The notes beneath the pieces are model-generated. The model worked only from the letters and a program-made list of their open reading frames with translations, was not told where the DNA came from and searched no databases. Of a stretch of DNA of 11,548 bases, positions 1 to 7,334 are shown in pieces; position 1 is the stretch's first letter; the number at the start of each line of letters is the position of its first letter. Location of the stretch: contig CAJVYT010000107.1 of the NCBI GenBank assembly GCA_913009765.1, forward strand, positions 1 to 11,548, in the 5' to 3' direction. Position numbers and translations under genes: made by a program. This DNA comes from an uncultured candidate division Zixibacteria bacterium. Lineage in GTDB: Bacteria > Zixibacteria > MSB-5A5 > GN15 > FEB-12.

Positions 1-42
1 TTTTTTGTTTCCATTTTTTATCTTTTTTTTTGTTTTTTTTTT
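1..42. other. Sequencing artefact: poly-T run outside the adapter
   Basis: An almost pure T run lies directly outside the flow-cell end of the P7 adapter. Read on the other strand it is a poly-A tail following the adapter end. This is what base callers of four-colour Illumina instruments emit once a read runs past the end of its molecule. It is not genomic and should be trimmed. Confidence 0.93.
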
Positions 43-108
43 CAAGCAGAAGACGGCATACGAGATATATCAGTGTGACTGGAGTTCAGACGTGTGCTCT
101 TCCGATCT
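43..108 (+). other. Illumina TruSeq P7/index adapter contamination
   Basis: Bases 43-66 are the 24-base P7 flow-cell sequence (begins CAAGCAGAAGACGGCATACG). Bases 67-74 (ATATCAGT) sit in the index position; the reverse complement ACTGATAT matches, from memory, TruSeq index 25. Bases 75-108 are the standard 34-base index-read/read-2 primer ending in GCTCTTCCGATCT. Genomic sequence starts at 109. Translated in the frame of the downstream gene, this block gives the peptide SSRRRHTR...GVQTCALPI, a known adapter-derived contaminant of protein databases. Any start codon placed inside it (for example ATG at 30) is false. Confidence 0.99.
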
Positions 109-1043
109 CTCTTTCAAACCCTGAACGATATGCACAGTTTGTTGCCAGACCGATTACGCTTTTTATAAAACTTACTTCTTTTTTCTCAACAGTATTAAGC
201 AAATCCGCATCGCTGATTTTAAAAATGTTCGGCATCTCAACATCAATTGAACATACTGTTATTTCAGAAGATGAAATCAATCAGATGATTTTTGAAGGAA
301 AACAAAAAGGTGTTTTCGACGAGACCGAAGAAAAACTTATAAAATCTGTTTTTGACTTTGCTGATTCAACAGTAAGAAGAGCAATGACTCCTCGTATTGA
401 TGTTGAGGCTCTTAGCATACATACAGATAAAAAATTTATTTTTGAAACTATCATTAAAAATGGATACAGCCGTTACCCTATTTATGAAAAAAATATTGAT
501 AAAATAGTCGGCATCTTGTATACCAAAGATATTATCATTCACAAAATAGACCCGAAACTTATTGTTCTCTCTGATTTACTCAGAGAACCTTTGTTTGTGC
601 CGGATTCTATGCCGCTTTCGAAATTACTGACTATTTTTCAAAGGAAAAAACAGCATATCGCAATTGTCTTAGATGAATTCGGAGGTACTGCCGGAATTAT
701 TACCTTAGAAGATCTCTTAGAAGAGTTAGTCGGTGAAATTCAGGATGAATATGATGTTGAGCGGGAACCGCTTGTCAAACATTCTGACAATATTGTTTTT
801 GCAGAAGGTTCTGTTTGGGTTGGAGCAATCAATGAGCTTTTACATTCCAAACTCCCCGAAGATAAAGCAGAAACAATTGCCGGTTTGGTAATAGATTATG
901 TCGGAGCAATTCCAAAAAAAGATTATGAACTCATAATTGATGATATTAAAATTGTTGTTCTTGAAGAAGAGGATAACAGACTCACACGACTTAAAATTGA
1001 GCTTTTGAAAACTAACAGCAACAAAGAAGAAGATAAGGAATAA
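109..1043 (+). CDS. CorC/HlyC-family CBS-domain membrane protein (5' partial)
   Basis: C-terminal 310 residues (full codons from 111) of a hemolysin C/CorC-type protein. Members pair an N-terminal DUF21/CNNM membrane domain with a cytosolic CBS pair and a C-terminal CorC/HlyC domain, and are linked to Mg2+/Co2+ transport or efflux. Only the end of the membrane domain remains. Then come a family-typical segment (ESVFDFAD-like, then RRAMTPRIDVEAL), CBS1 (YSRYPIYEKNIDKIVGILYTKDI), CBS2 (IAIVLDEFGGTAGIITLEDLLEELVGEIQDEYD) and a C-terminal domain around FAEGSVWVGAINELL...AETIAGLVIDYVGAIP. The true start lies upstream of the contig; the ATG at 30 is in the sequencing artefact. The stop is 3 bp before the next gene, suggesting co-transcription. 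The family call is strong; the transported ion is not shown by the sequence. Confidence 0.92.
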
Positions 1044-1046
1044 TAA

Positions 1047-1712
1047 GTGCTGTATATTTTACAAGCACCGCTTCGCTGGATGCGGTCACTTTATGACTGG
1101 GTATTACAATGGAGTCATTCAAAAAACTCCCAAACAGCACTTTTTCTACTCGCAGTTGCAGAAGCATCTTTTTTTCCAGTCCCTCCCGATACGCTCCTTA
1201 TTGCCTTGTGTATGGGCGACCATAAAAAGTGGTTCCGTTTTGCTCTTATCTGCTCAATCGGATCTACCCTTGGCGGTATAATCGGATACTTAATCAGTCA
1301 CTATGCCTTTGCTCTTATTGGGGAGACAATACTTTCTGTAACAGCATCTTTGTCGGGGACAAACCCCGATGAATTACTCAAAATTGCCGAATATTGGTTT
1401 AATAAAAAAGAAATATGGGGTATATTAGTAGGTCCTTGGGCTGTTGGAGTGGCAGGGTTTACTCCAATTCCGTACAAGGTGTTTACAATCGCAGCAGGTT
1501 TTTTCAAAATGAGTTTCATTCCGTTTGTTATCGCATCAGTCATCAGCCGTTCACTACGTTTTTTTGTTGTCTCGGGTACTATCGGCTTGATGTACAAAAA
1601 GTATGGAAATAAAATTCAGGAATTTATCGACAAATATTTTAATCTTTTAGCTGCTGCATTTGTACTTCTTTTATTCCTTGGCTTTTTTGCTCTGAAACTT
1701 ATCAAAGGATAA
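1047..1712 (+). CDS. YqaA-family VTT/DedA-like membrane protein
   Basis: 221-residue polytopic inner-membrane protein of the YqaA-type branch of the SNARE-associated/VTT (DedA-like) superfamily. Visible hallmarks are FFPVPPDTLLIALCMG (about residues 42-57), a glycine-rich helix with GSTLGGIIGYLISHYAF, and a second conserved proline/glycine block GPWAVGVAGFTPIPYKVFTIAAGFF, followed by a terminal hydrophobic helix. VTT-domain proteins are linked to lipid scrambling/flippase activity and membrane homeostasis; the substrate of this subgroup is not established. The start is GTG at 1047, with AAGGAA at 1035-1040 six bases upstream. It is 3 bp after the CorC-like gene and 2 bp before the DinB-like gene, so very likely in one operon. 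Family confident, role not. Confidence 0.88.
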   Translation: MLYILQAPLRWMRSLYDWVLQWSHSKNSQTALFLLAVAEASFFPVPPDTLLIALCMGDHKKWFRFALICSIGSTLGGIIGYLISHYAFALIGETILSVTASLSGTNPDELLKIAEYWFNKKEIWGILVGPWAVGVAGFTPIPYKVFTIAAGFFKMSFIPFVIASVISRSLRFFVVSGTIGLMYKKYGNKIQEFIDKYFNLLAAAFVLLLFLGFFALKLIKG

Positions 1713-1714
1713 CC

Positions 1715-2197
1715 GTGGAAGAAGAACTTCGAAACCAAGCATTCGCCCATCTTTCAATATTACGAAATAAAAATATTTCTCTTTTGGAAAATATCACAGA
1801 GAAACAAGCTCTTATAATTCCTGAAAAATTCTCTAATAATCTTTATTGGCAGGCAGGACATATTTTGACAACACAAATGTCACTTTTGTACCGACGCTCA
1901 AATCTTGAAATGCCTCTGATAAACAAAAAGTATATCAGCTTTTTTGCCAAAGGTACTTCCCCATCTGATTTTGATTCAGAAATTCCGACATTTAAAAATG
2001 TACTACATGAACTCAAAGAATCATTATCAGCATTGCAAAACGATTTACACAATTACTCTAAAGCAAAGTATGATGTCCCTGTTCTAGTATCATTTGGAAT
2101 GACCTTACATTCATTTCATGATGCCGTGCTGGCTATACCATATCATGAAGCGTATCATCTTAATGCGATAAATCTCATTTTAAAGCAAATAAAATAG
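1715..2197 (+). CDS. DinB-like (DinB/YfiT superfamily) protein
   Basis: 160-residue four-helix-bundle protein of the DinB/YfiT superfamily. Three histidines placed as in the family's metal site are visible: H49 in WQAGHI and H144/H148 in YHEAYHLNAI near the C-terminus. Family members bind Ni or Zn and include thiol-dependent transferases (bacillithiol or mycothiol S-transferases, glutathione-linked isomerases) as well as many proteins of unknown role. No substrate can be inferred here. The start is GTG at 1715, preceded by AAAGGATAACC, giving a good SD overlapping the stop region of the YqaA-like gene. The 2-bp spacing implies translation coupled to that gene. Length is normal for the family. 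Confidence 0.82.
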   Translation: MEEELRNQAFAHLSILRNKNISLLENITEKQALIIPEKFSNNLYWQAGHILTTQMSLLYRRSNLEMPLINKKYISFFAKGTSPSDFDSEIPTFKNVLHELKESLSALQNDLHNYSKAKYDVPVLVSFGMTLHSFHDAVLAIPYHEAYHLNAINLILKQIK

Positions 2198-2210
2198 TAG
2201 TTACTTTTAT

Positions 2211-2229
2211 CGAATATATTTCGTATAAT
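2211..2229 (+). promoter_or_regulatory. Candidate promoter of the CDF gene (possible leaderless start)
   Basis: A perfect TATAAT at 2224-2229 lies 7 bases before the ATG at 2237, and there is no Shine-Dalgarno sequence before that ATG. If this is the -10 box, transcription would start at or next to the ATG. The short inverted repeat CGAA-N5-TTCG (2211-2223) abuts the box. No good -35 is visible and the region is very A+T-rich, so a chance match is possible. Confidence 0.3.
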
Positions 2230-2236
2230 ATTAATT

Positions 2237-3163
2237 ATGGCACATTCACACGATCACAACCATGTTTCCGGTAAAAAGCTTTTTTGGACAATTATATTCA
2301 ATTTGATAATCACTATCGCCGAATTTATTGGTGGTATTCTTTCGGGGTATTTGGCTCTAATTGCCGATGCGGTTCATAATCTTTCCGATGTTGCCGCCCT
2401 TATTTTAGCATGGCTTGGTGCCAAAGGCTCAGAACTCCCGGCAACTAAAAAATCAACTTACGGATTTCTGCGTATTGAAGTAATGACTGCCTTTATCTCT
2501 GCTGTTTCTTTAGTTGTTATCTCGATTTTTATAATGTCTGAAGCATACGACCGTTTCTTTAATCCTCAAGAGTTGAAATATCCCATCATGTTTATATCTG
2601 TTTCCGTTATTGGCTTAATTGGAAATATTGTTTCAATTTTGCTGCTGCTTTCGGAAAAAGGAAAATCACTAAATATGAAAACCGCATTTTTACACATGAC
2701 TTATGATGCTCTCTCATCTGTAGCGGTTATTATTGGTGGAATAGTCATTATTATGACAGACATATATATTATAGATGTCTTTTTATCGTTTGTAATCGCT
2801 CTCATGATTCTTTGGTCATCATATTCAGTGTTAAAAGAGGCTGTGCTGATATTTTTAGAAGCGGTTCCCCCCGAAATCGATTTTGATAAAGTACACAATG
2901 AAATGATGTCAATTGAAAAGATTAAAGATGTTCACGATTTACATATTTGGTCTCTCTCCTCAAAAGAGATTGCTCTTTCATGTCATATTTGTGTAGATGA
3001 CTCTGATTTATCTGACGGTCCAACTCTTACAAGAAAAATAAATTCAATGCTGAAAGAAAAATTTAAGATAGGACACGGCACAATTCAGGTTGAAACTCAT
3101 GAATGTGACAACTCGGAATTACTCTGTAACCATACCCACAATGGAAAACATCACTCACACTAA
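2237..3163 (+). CDS. Cation diffusion facilitator (zinc/divalent-cation exporter)
   Basis: 308-residue CDF-family proton/metal antiporter of the CzcD/ZitB type, located in the inner membrane, expected to export Zn2+ (possibly Co2+ or Cd2+). Six hydrophobic segments span about residues 15-205. The intramembrane metal site is complete: H47 and D51 in TM2 (ADAVHNLSD) and H153 and D157 in TM5 (FLHMTYDALSS). The His/Asp set favours zinc over iron or manganese. The cytosolic C-terminal domain carries DVHDLHIWSLSS. Histidine-rich tails occur at both ends (MAHSHDHNH and CNHTHNGKHHSH), common in zinc exporters. There is no SD before the ATG; see the possible leaderless promoter. The last 23 bp overlap the downstream RlmD-like gene. 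Confidence 0.95.
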   Translation: MAHSHDHNHVSGKKLFWTIIFNLIITIAEFIGGILSGYLALIADAVHNLSDVAALILAWLGAKGSELPATKKSTYGFLRIEVMTAFISAVSLVVISIFIMSEAYDRFFNPQELKYPIMFISVSVIGLIGNIVSILLLLSEKGKSLNMKTAFLHMTYDALSSVAVIIGGIVIIMTDIYIIDVFLSFVIALMILWSSYSVLKEAVLIFLEAVPPEIDFDKVHNEMMSIEKIKDVHDLHIWSLSSKEIALSCHICVDDSDLSDGPTLTRKINSMLKEKFKIGHGTIQVETHECDNSELLCNHTHNGKHHSH

Positions 3164-4517
3164 TTTAATAGAAGTAGAAATAACCGATTTAGCTTTCGAC
3201 GGTAAAGCTGTCGGGCATATCGACGGCAAAGTAATATTTCTCAAAGGCGGTCTCCCGGGAGAAACAGTACTTGCTGAAATTACAAAAACTAAGGCAAGAT
3301 ATTACAACGGTATTACCCGTGAAATCATAAAAAAATCTGACAAACGTATTGATGCCGTCTGTTCACACTTCCATGAATGCGGCGGATGCACTTGGCTTGA
3401 CCTACAGTACCAAGACCAACTTGCCTACAAACAAAAACAAGTAAATGATTGTATTGAACGAATTGGGGCATTACAAAATGTCAAAATTCTCGACATCATC
3501 GGTGCTGAAGAAATTTATAATTACCGCAACAAAATGGAATATTCATTTAATGTCACCGATGACAGCTTTACCCTTGGATTACACAGCCGTGGTTCTTTTC
3601 AAGATATTTTTAACTTAAACGAATGTCATATTTCGCAAAAAACTGATGGTGAACTTGTTACATGGATGCGAGCATATATAGAAAAAAATAATATCACTGT
3701 CTATGATGTAAAAAACCATGGCGGCTTTATGCGGTTTTTCATGCTCCGCCAAACAAAACAAACCAATCAACTTATGGTTAATGTTGTCACAAACTATGGC
3801 GATTTCCCTAATGCCGAACAATTTGTCACAGAAATAACAAATACCTTCCCTTTTATAACAACAATCATCCATTCTCAAAATGGTCAAAAATCAAACATCG
3901 CAATCGGCGAGATAGAAACTGTCTTATACGGTCCCGGATATATAGAGGAAAAACTCTCCGGCAAACTTTTTAAAATATCTGCCAATTCATTTTTTCAAAC
4001 CAATTCACTCCAAGCAGAAGTTCTCTATCAAACCGGCTTTGATATGCTGAAGCCAAAAACAGATGACAAAGTTCTCGACCTGTATTGCGGTACCGGTACT
4101 ATCGGTATTTTACTCTCAGACAAAGTGTCTGAAGTTGTCGGTGTCGAATTAGTACCCGATGCCGTCAAAGCAGCCAAAATAAATGCCGAGAAAAATCAAG
4201 TTGGAAATATCCAATTTTTTGAAGGCTTCGTAAAAGAATTTCTCAAATCTGATTTTATGAAAGAAAACAGATATAACATAGCAATAATCGACCCTCCGCG
4301 TGCCGGTCTTAATCCAAAAGCATTAAAACAACTTATTCTCTTGCTGCCTGAAAAGATTCTCTATATTTCCTGCAATCCGGCTACTTTTTCTCGTGATGCT
4401 CAAAAATTAGTCGATGCAGGCTATGAACTTCCTGAAATTCAACCGGTCGATATGTTCCCGCATACCATGCATATAGAATTAACATCTATGTTTTATAAAA
4501 AAGAGATACTTGCTTAA
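3141..4517 (+). CDS. rlmD: RlmD/RumA-type 23S rRNA (uracil-C5)-methyltransferase
   Basis: 458-residue SAM-dependent RNA m5U methyltransferase of the TrmA/RlmD family. In order: an N-terminal TRAM domain (about residues 8-65, including FDGKAVGHIDGKVIFLKGGLPGE); a [4Fe-4S] site with C74, C80, C83 (CSHFHECGGC) and C162; a SAM-binding loop VLDLYCGTGTIGI (311-323); DPPRAGL (384-390); and catalytic C411 in YISCNPATFSRD. All key residues are present. E. coli RlmD methylates U1939 of 23S rRNA, but homologues with other targets exist, so the symbol is provisional. ATG 3141 is preferred because the TRAM domain begins just after it. Upstream in-frame starts (TTG 3090, ATG 3099) would lie deep inside the CDF gene. 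With ATG 3141 the overlap is 23 bp, with no SD, so translation probably depends on the upstream gene. Confidence 0.92.
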   Translation: MENITHTNLIEVEITDLAFDGKAVGHIDGKVIFLKGGLPGETVLAEITKTKARYYNGITREIIKKSDKRIDAVCSHFHECGGCTWLDLQYQDQLAYKQKQVNDCIERIGALQNVKILDIIGAEEIYNYRNKMEYSFNVTDDSFTLGLHSRGSFQDIFNLNECHISQKTDGELVTWMRAYIEKNNITVYDVKNHGGFMRFFMLRQTKQTNQLMVNVVTNYGDFPNAEQFVTEITNTFPFITTIIHSQNGQKSNIAIGEIETVLYGPGYIEEKLSGKLFKISANSFFQTNSLQAEVLYQTGFDMLKPKTDDKVLDLYCGTGTIGILLSDKVSEVVGVELVPDAVKAAKINAEKNQVGNIQFFEGFVKEFLKSDFMKENRYNIAIIDPPRAGLNPKALKQLILLLPEKILYISCNPATFSRDAQKLVDAGYELPEIQPVDMFPHTMHIELTSMFYKKEILA

Positions 4518-4566
4518 AAATTTTAATTGTGTTACATTTTTGCCTTGAAAATAAACAGGAGATACA

Positions 4567-6282
4567 ATGCATAGACTTAGACATATTGTTTTATTAGGAA
4601 TAACAGCAATACTTTTTATTGCCTCAACAGCAAATGCTCAAGCAAACTCTAAATTTGTCAAATTAAGTAACCAAATCTTAGAATCATTGCAGTCTTTTTA
4701 TCCGGTTCATTCAACAGAAATGGGCATTCACGCTTACGATCACCGTTTCACTGACTATTCTTCCAAGTCTGTAAAAACAATGATAAAATCGTTAACTAAT
4801 TTTGAAAAAAAACTTTACAAATACAAAGGTGCCAAACTTTCTAAAGATGAGAAAATAAACTACCGGCTTTTAAAATCAAATCTTGATATAGCTCTGCTTG
4901 ATTTAAAACAGATTGCGTGGCATAAAAAATCTCCGCAATTGTATGTCGATGAAGCTGTCAATGGTATTTATTTTCTTATTCTGTCAAACCATGCTCCTCT
5001 TTCAGAAAAAGTGGTTCCGCTTATTGCCCGAATGAAATCTGTACCCGCTCTTTTTGCGACAGCTCGCAAGAACATTAAAAAACCTCCACAAATTTATGTT
5101 GATGCTGCTTTAGAATCTTTAGAAACAGCAATGGATTTTTATAAAGAAGCTGCTGCCGAACTGATGAATAAATTCCCCGAACGAGCCGACAATATTTTGA
5201 AAACATCTACTGCTGCCCGTGATGCGATGAATGATTTTGTAATATTTTTATCAGATATCAAAGTAGGCGATGAATCTTCATTTGCTATCGGCACCAAAAA
5301 ACTTGACTACAAATTAGAGCATGAATATTTTTTAGATTATAATTCTGATTCTCTTCTAAAAATTGGTGAAGCTCTTTATGATGAAGCAAATAAAGCATAC
5401 AATGAATATAAAGCAGTAGTTGAGTCACAACACCAAAATGGTTCCGACTCTGTATTTGTCCCTGCAAATTTCACTAAACAAGATATTTTAGATTATTACA
5501 ACTGGGAAACCGAACAGGAAAAAATATTTGTACAAAAAAATAACATTGTCACTGTTCCAATAGATATTGCTCCTCTTTCAGTAATTGAAACCCCTACTTT
5601 CTTACGCTCAATGATAGCCGGTATTGCATACCAACCTGCCGGACCTTTTGATAAAAATCAACATGGTTATTTTTATGTTCGTCCGATTCCTGATGACCTT
5701 TCTCGTGAAGCTCTTGAAAGCCGTTACCGTTATGTGCATCGTCGCGGGTTTAAGGGTTCTGTTGTACACGAGGCTTTCCCCGGGCATCATTTACAAATGC
5801 AAATTGCCGGCATGAATCCTGACCCTGTTAGAAAATGGCAAATGAATCTAATGCTAATTGAAGGCTGGGCTTTGTACTCTGAACAGATGATGTATGAACA
5901 GGGACTCTTTGGCAAAGAAGACTATAACCAATGGCTGGGAATTTTAGGCGGTATTCGGTTCCGTGCCGCTCGAATAATTGCCGATATGAAACTGCATACC
6001 GGACAATTCACTTATGACGAATGTGTCGCATGGATGATTGATGCTTTGGATGTAGAATCTGAATCAGGGAAAACATATATTAAAAAACAGGTTCGCAAGT
6101 ATACTATGGCACCAACAATGCCGATGTCGTATCTTACCGGTAAAACTGAAATTTTAAAACTTCTTGAAGCATACAAAAATAAAATGGGTGATAATTTTTC
6201 ACTCTTAAAATTCCATGACGAGTTGTTATCACACGGCTCAGTCCCGCCTGCTCTGTTGTGGGACTTGATGGATTTAAAATAA
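4567..6282 (+). CDS. Secreted DUF885-family metallopeptidase-like protein
   Basis: 571-residue DUF885 protein. An N-terminal signal peptide is visible: MHRLRH, a hydrophobic core (about 7-20), then a likely signal-peptidase site after STANA (residue 24). The mature protein should be periplasmic or extracellular. The family's active-site region is intact: HEAFPGHHLQ (401-410), an expanded HExxH-like zinc motif, followed by IEGWALYSEQ (431-440) supplying a probable third ligand or catalytic glutamate. DUF885 proteins are treated as zinc-peptidase relatives, but few have known substrates. AGGAG at 4557-4561 lies five bases before the ATG. The 49-bp gap after the RlmD-like gene may hold a promoter. 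The last 9 bp overlap the end of the opposite-strand gene ending at 6274. Confidence 0.9.
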   Translation: MHRLRHIVLLGITAILFIASTANAQANSKFVKLSNQILESLQSFYPVHSTEMGIHAYDHRFTDYSSKSVKTMIKSLTNFEKKLYKYKGAKLSKDEKINYRLLKSNLDIALLDLKQIAWHKKSPQLYVDEAVNGIYFLILSNHAPLSEKVVPLIARMKSVPALFATARKNIKKPPQIYVDAALESLETAMDFYKEAAAELMNKFPERADNILKTSTAARDAMNDFVIFLSDIKVGDESSFAIGTKKLDYKLEHEYFLDYNSDSLLKIGEALYDEANKAYNEYKAVVESQHQNGSDSVFVPANFTKQDILDYYNWETEQEKIFVQKNNIVTVPIDIAPLSVIETPTFLRSMIAGIAYQPAGPFDKNQHGYFYVRPIPDDLSREALESRYRYVHRRGFKGSVVHEAFPGHHLQMQIAGMNPDPVRKWQMNLMLIEGWALYSEQMMYEQGLFGKEDYNQWLGILGGIRFRAARIIADMKLHTGQFTYDECVAWMIDALDVESESGKTYIKKQVRKYTMAPTMPMSYLTGKTEILKLLEAYKNKMGDNFSLLKFHDELLSHGSVPPALLWDLMDLK

Positions 6283-6978
6283 GGAACTAACAAAACGGGA
6301 ATACGGCTTTATTGATAATGGCTTTTCAAGCGGCATTGTTAAATTTTTAATCATAGACGGCTTATACACTTTGTTGTATCTTTTATAATTCTTTCGATTT
6401 ATTGTTGGCATATTAAATGCATAATTTAGTCCATAGCTATCATCATCGGATAAATTGTCATACTGATATTCTAATTCCTGAAGTTCTTTATACAGGGGAT
6501 GATTTTCCATCCAAAAAGTATATTTTTCATCTTCATCTAAAATCCAAGAAGTATGCCCCTCACGAAGGGCAATAATATAAGCATCAAACTGTGCATTATA
6601 TCGTACTAATTCAACTTTGTAATACAACTCTAAAGAATAGACACGAAATTTGTAATCGAGCATTGCAAAATCTTTAATCCAGTTATCAAAATTATCCAAC
6701 AAATCTTGTTTTTGATATTCCACAATTGTTTGCGAAAGTTTTTGGAGTAATTTTTGAAAATGTCTCTCCACCCAGTCTTGATATAAAATTGATTTTTCTG
6801 CTAATATATCAGAAGCACGCTTCTTTTTTAGAAGCTTTATTTCCTCAGTATATCTTTTGAGTTCGTTTTTGTATTTTTTGTTGAAAGCATTTTTCAGATT
6901 TTTTCTATTATCGAGATAAATAGCGTGATTATCATCATACCATTTTTTTAAATACGACAAACGCTGAAAAAAATTCAT
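6274..6978 (-). CDS. Hypothetical protein, charged and helix-rich
   Basis: Not recognised. About 234 residues, dominated by K, E, D, Y, N and L, with no signal peptide or membrane segment. The N-terminal half (about 20-75) looks like a long helix or coiled coil (KNLKNAFNKKYKNELKRYTEEIKLLKKKR). A middle part is rich in aromatic residues (YKVELVRYNAQFDAYIIALREGHTSW). The C-terminal 60 residues are basic and proline/tyrosine-containing with little predicted helix. The start is uncertain: ATG 6978, ATG 6984 and GTG 6993 are in frame and none has a good SD; 6978 is the shortest reasonable choice. The gene is convergent with the DUF885 gene, overlapping it by 9 bp, and sits alone on the minus strand below a repeat-rich spacer. 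An intact frame of this length on a strand with no overlapping gene supports real coding. Function unknown. Confidence 0.65.
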   Translation of the reverse strand: MNFFQRLSYLKKWYDDNHAIYLDNRKNLKNAFNKKYKNELKRYTEEIKLLKKKRASDILAEKSILYQDWVERHFQKLLQKLSQTIVEYQKQDLLDNFDNWIKDFAMLDYKFRVYSLELYYKVELVRYNAQFDAYIIALREGHTSWILDEDEKYTFWMENHPLYKELQELEYQYDNLSDDDSYGLNYAFNMPTINRKNYKRYNKVYKPSMIKNLTMPLEKPLSIKPYSRFVSSLF

Positions 6979-7006
6979 GCACATCTCATACACATTAAGG
7001 TGAAGA

Positions 7007-7121
7007 TGTCATTCACTGAGGTATAACTTTTAGATAAGTTGTGTGACTACACTCAAGATGTCAAGTTTTTACATTTTCTTGTTTTTTTAGCCTGACCCCT
7101 TTGACTCCACTCAGGGTGACA
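7007..7121. repeat. Three degenerate copies of a short intergenic repeat
   Basis: Copies at 7044-7063 and 7102-7121 match at 16 of 20 bases (TGACTACACTCAAGATGTCA and TGACTCCACTCAGGGTGACA), in the same orientation with a 58-bp period. A third, partial copy (TGTCATTCACTGAG, 7007-7020) is inverted. The best copy extends left to about 7091 (CCTGACCCC) and can fold with a short ACCC/GGGT stem. The consensus resembles, from memory, the widespread TGTCACCCTGAGYGRAGTCGAAGGG family of bacterial intergenic repeats. Confidence 0.5.
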
Positions 7122-7147
7122 CAATAAAAACAAACTTATGTTGTGTC
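7118..7147. repeat. Inverted repeat GACACAA / TTGTGTC
   Basis: Perfect 7-bp arms at 7118-7124 and 7141-7147 with a 16-base A-rich loop. The right arm shares three bases with the next inverted repeat, so the two stems compete. Confidence 0.5.
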
Positions 7148-7183
7148 AGTTCCTTAATCACAGAAAGTGAATTGAGAACTGAC
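7145..7183. repeat. Inverted repeat GTCAGTTC / GAACTGAC with inner stem
   Basis: Perfect 8-bp arms at 7145-7152 and 7176-7183. Inside them a second stem, TCAC/GTGA (7158-7161 / 7167-7170), closes on an AGAAA loop. The fold is possible in either strand's RNA. No adjacent T-run makes it an intrinsic terminator. Confidence 0.55.
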
Positions 7184-7261
7184 GAAACGAGAAATCATTT
7201 AAGGCTGTCAGAAAAGGTTTCCCGACAATTCAAAGAAATGGGTTAATAAAAGAGAATAAAA

Positions 7262-7312
7262 TAATAATATGGAATAAAATAAGAGACGGAACCATTTAGA
7301 TAATTCCGCCTT
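7262..7312 (-). terminator. Probable pdxS terminator
   Basis: Stem CGGAA (7287-7291) / TTCCG (7304-7308), extended by outer pairs across one mismatch (7284-7285 with 7310-7311), lies 22 bp past the pdxS stop. On the minus strand it is followed by a T-rich but interrupted run (7282 down to about 7262). It could act on either strand; the stem is only moderately strong. Confidence 0.4.
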
Positions 7313-7334
7313 ACTATTTTTATTTATAATAACT

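Larger units (their letters stand above)
6979..7334. other. Non-coding spacer with repeats and hairpins
   Basis: No credible gene is seen in this 356-bp stretch between the hypothetical gene and pdxS. It contains three degenerate copies of a TGTCACCCTGAGT-like motif, two overlapping inverted repeats (7118-7183), T-rich runs around 7065-7088 and the likely pdxS terminator. Read on the minus strand, it would be the 3' region of pdxS and the 5' leader of the hypothetical gene. Confidence 0.7.

Noticed and set aside
30..110. ATG at 30 as the start of the first protein
   Set aside because: It lies in the poly-T artefact, and the next 26 codons translate adapter sequence.
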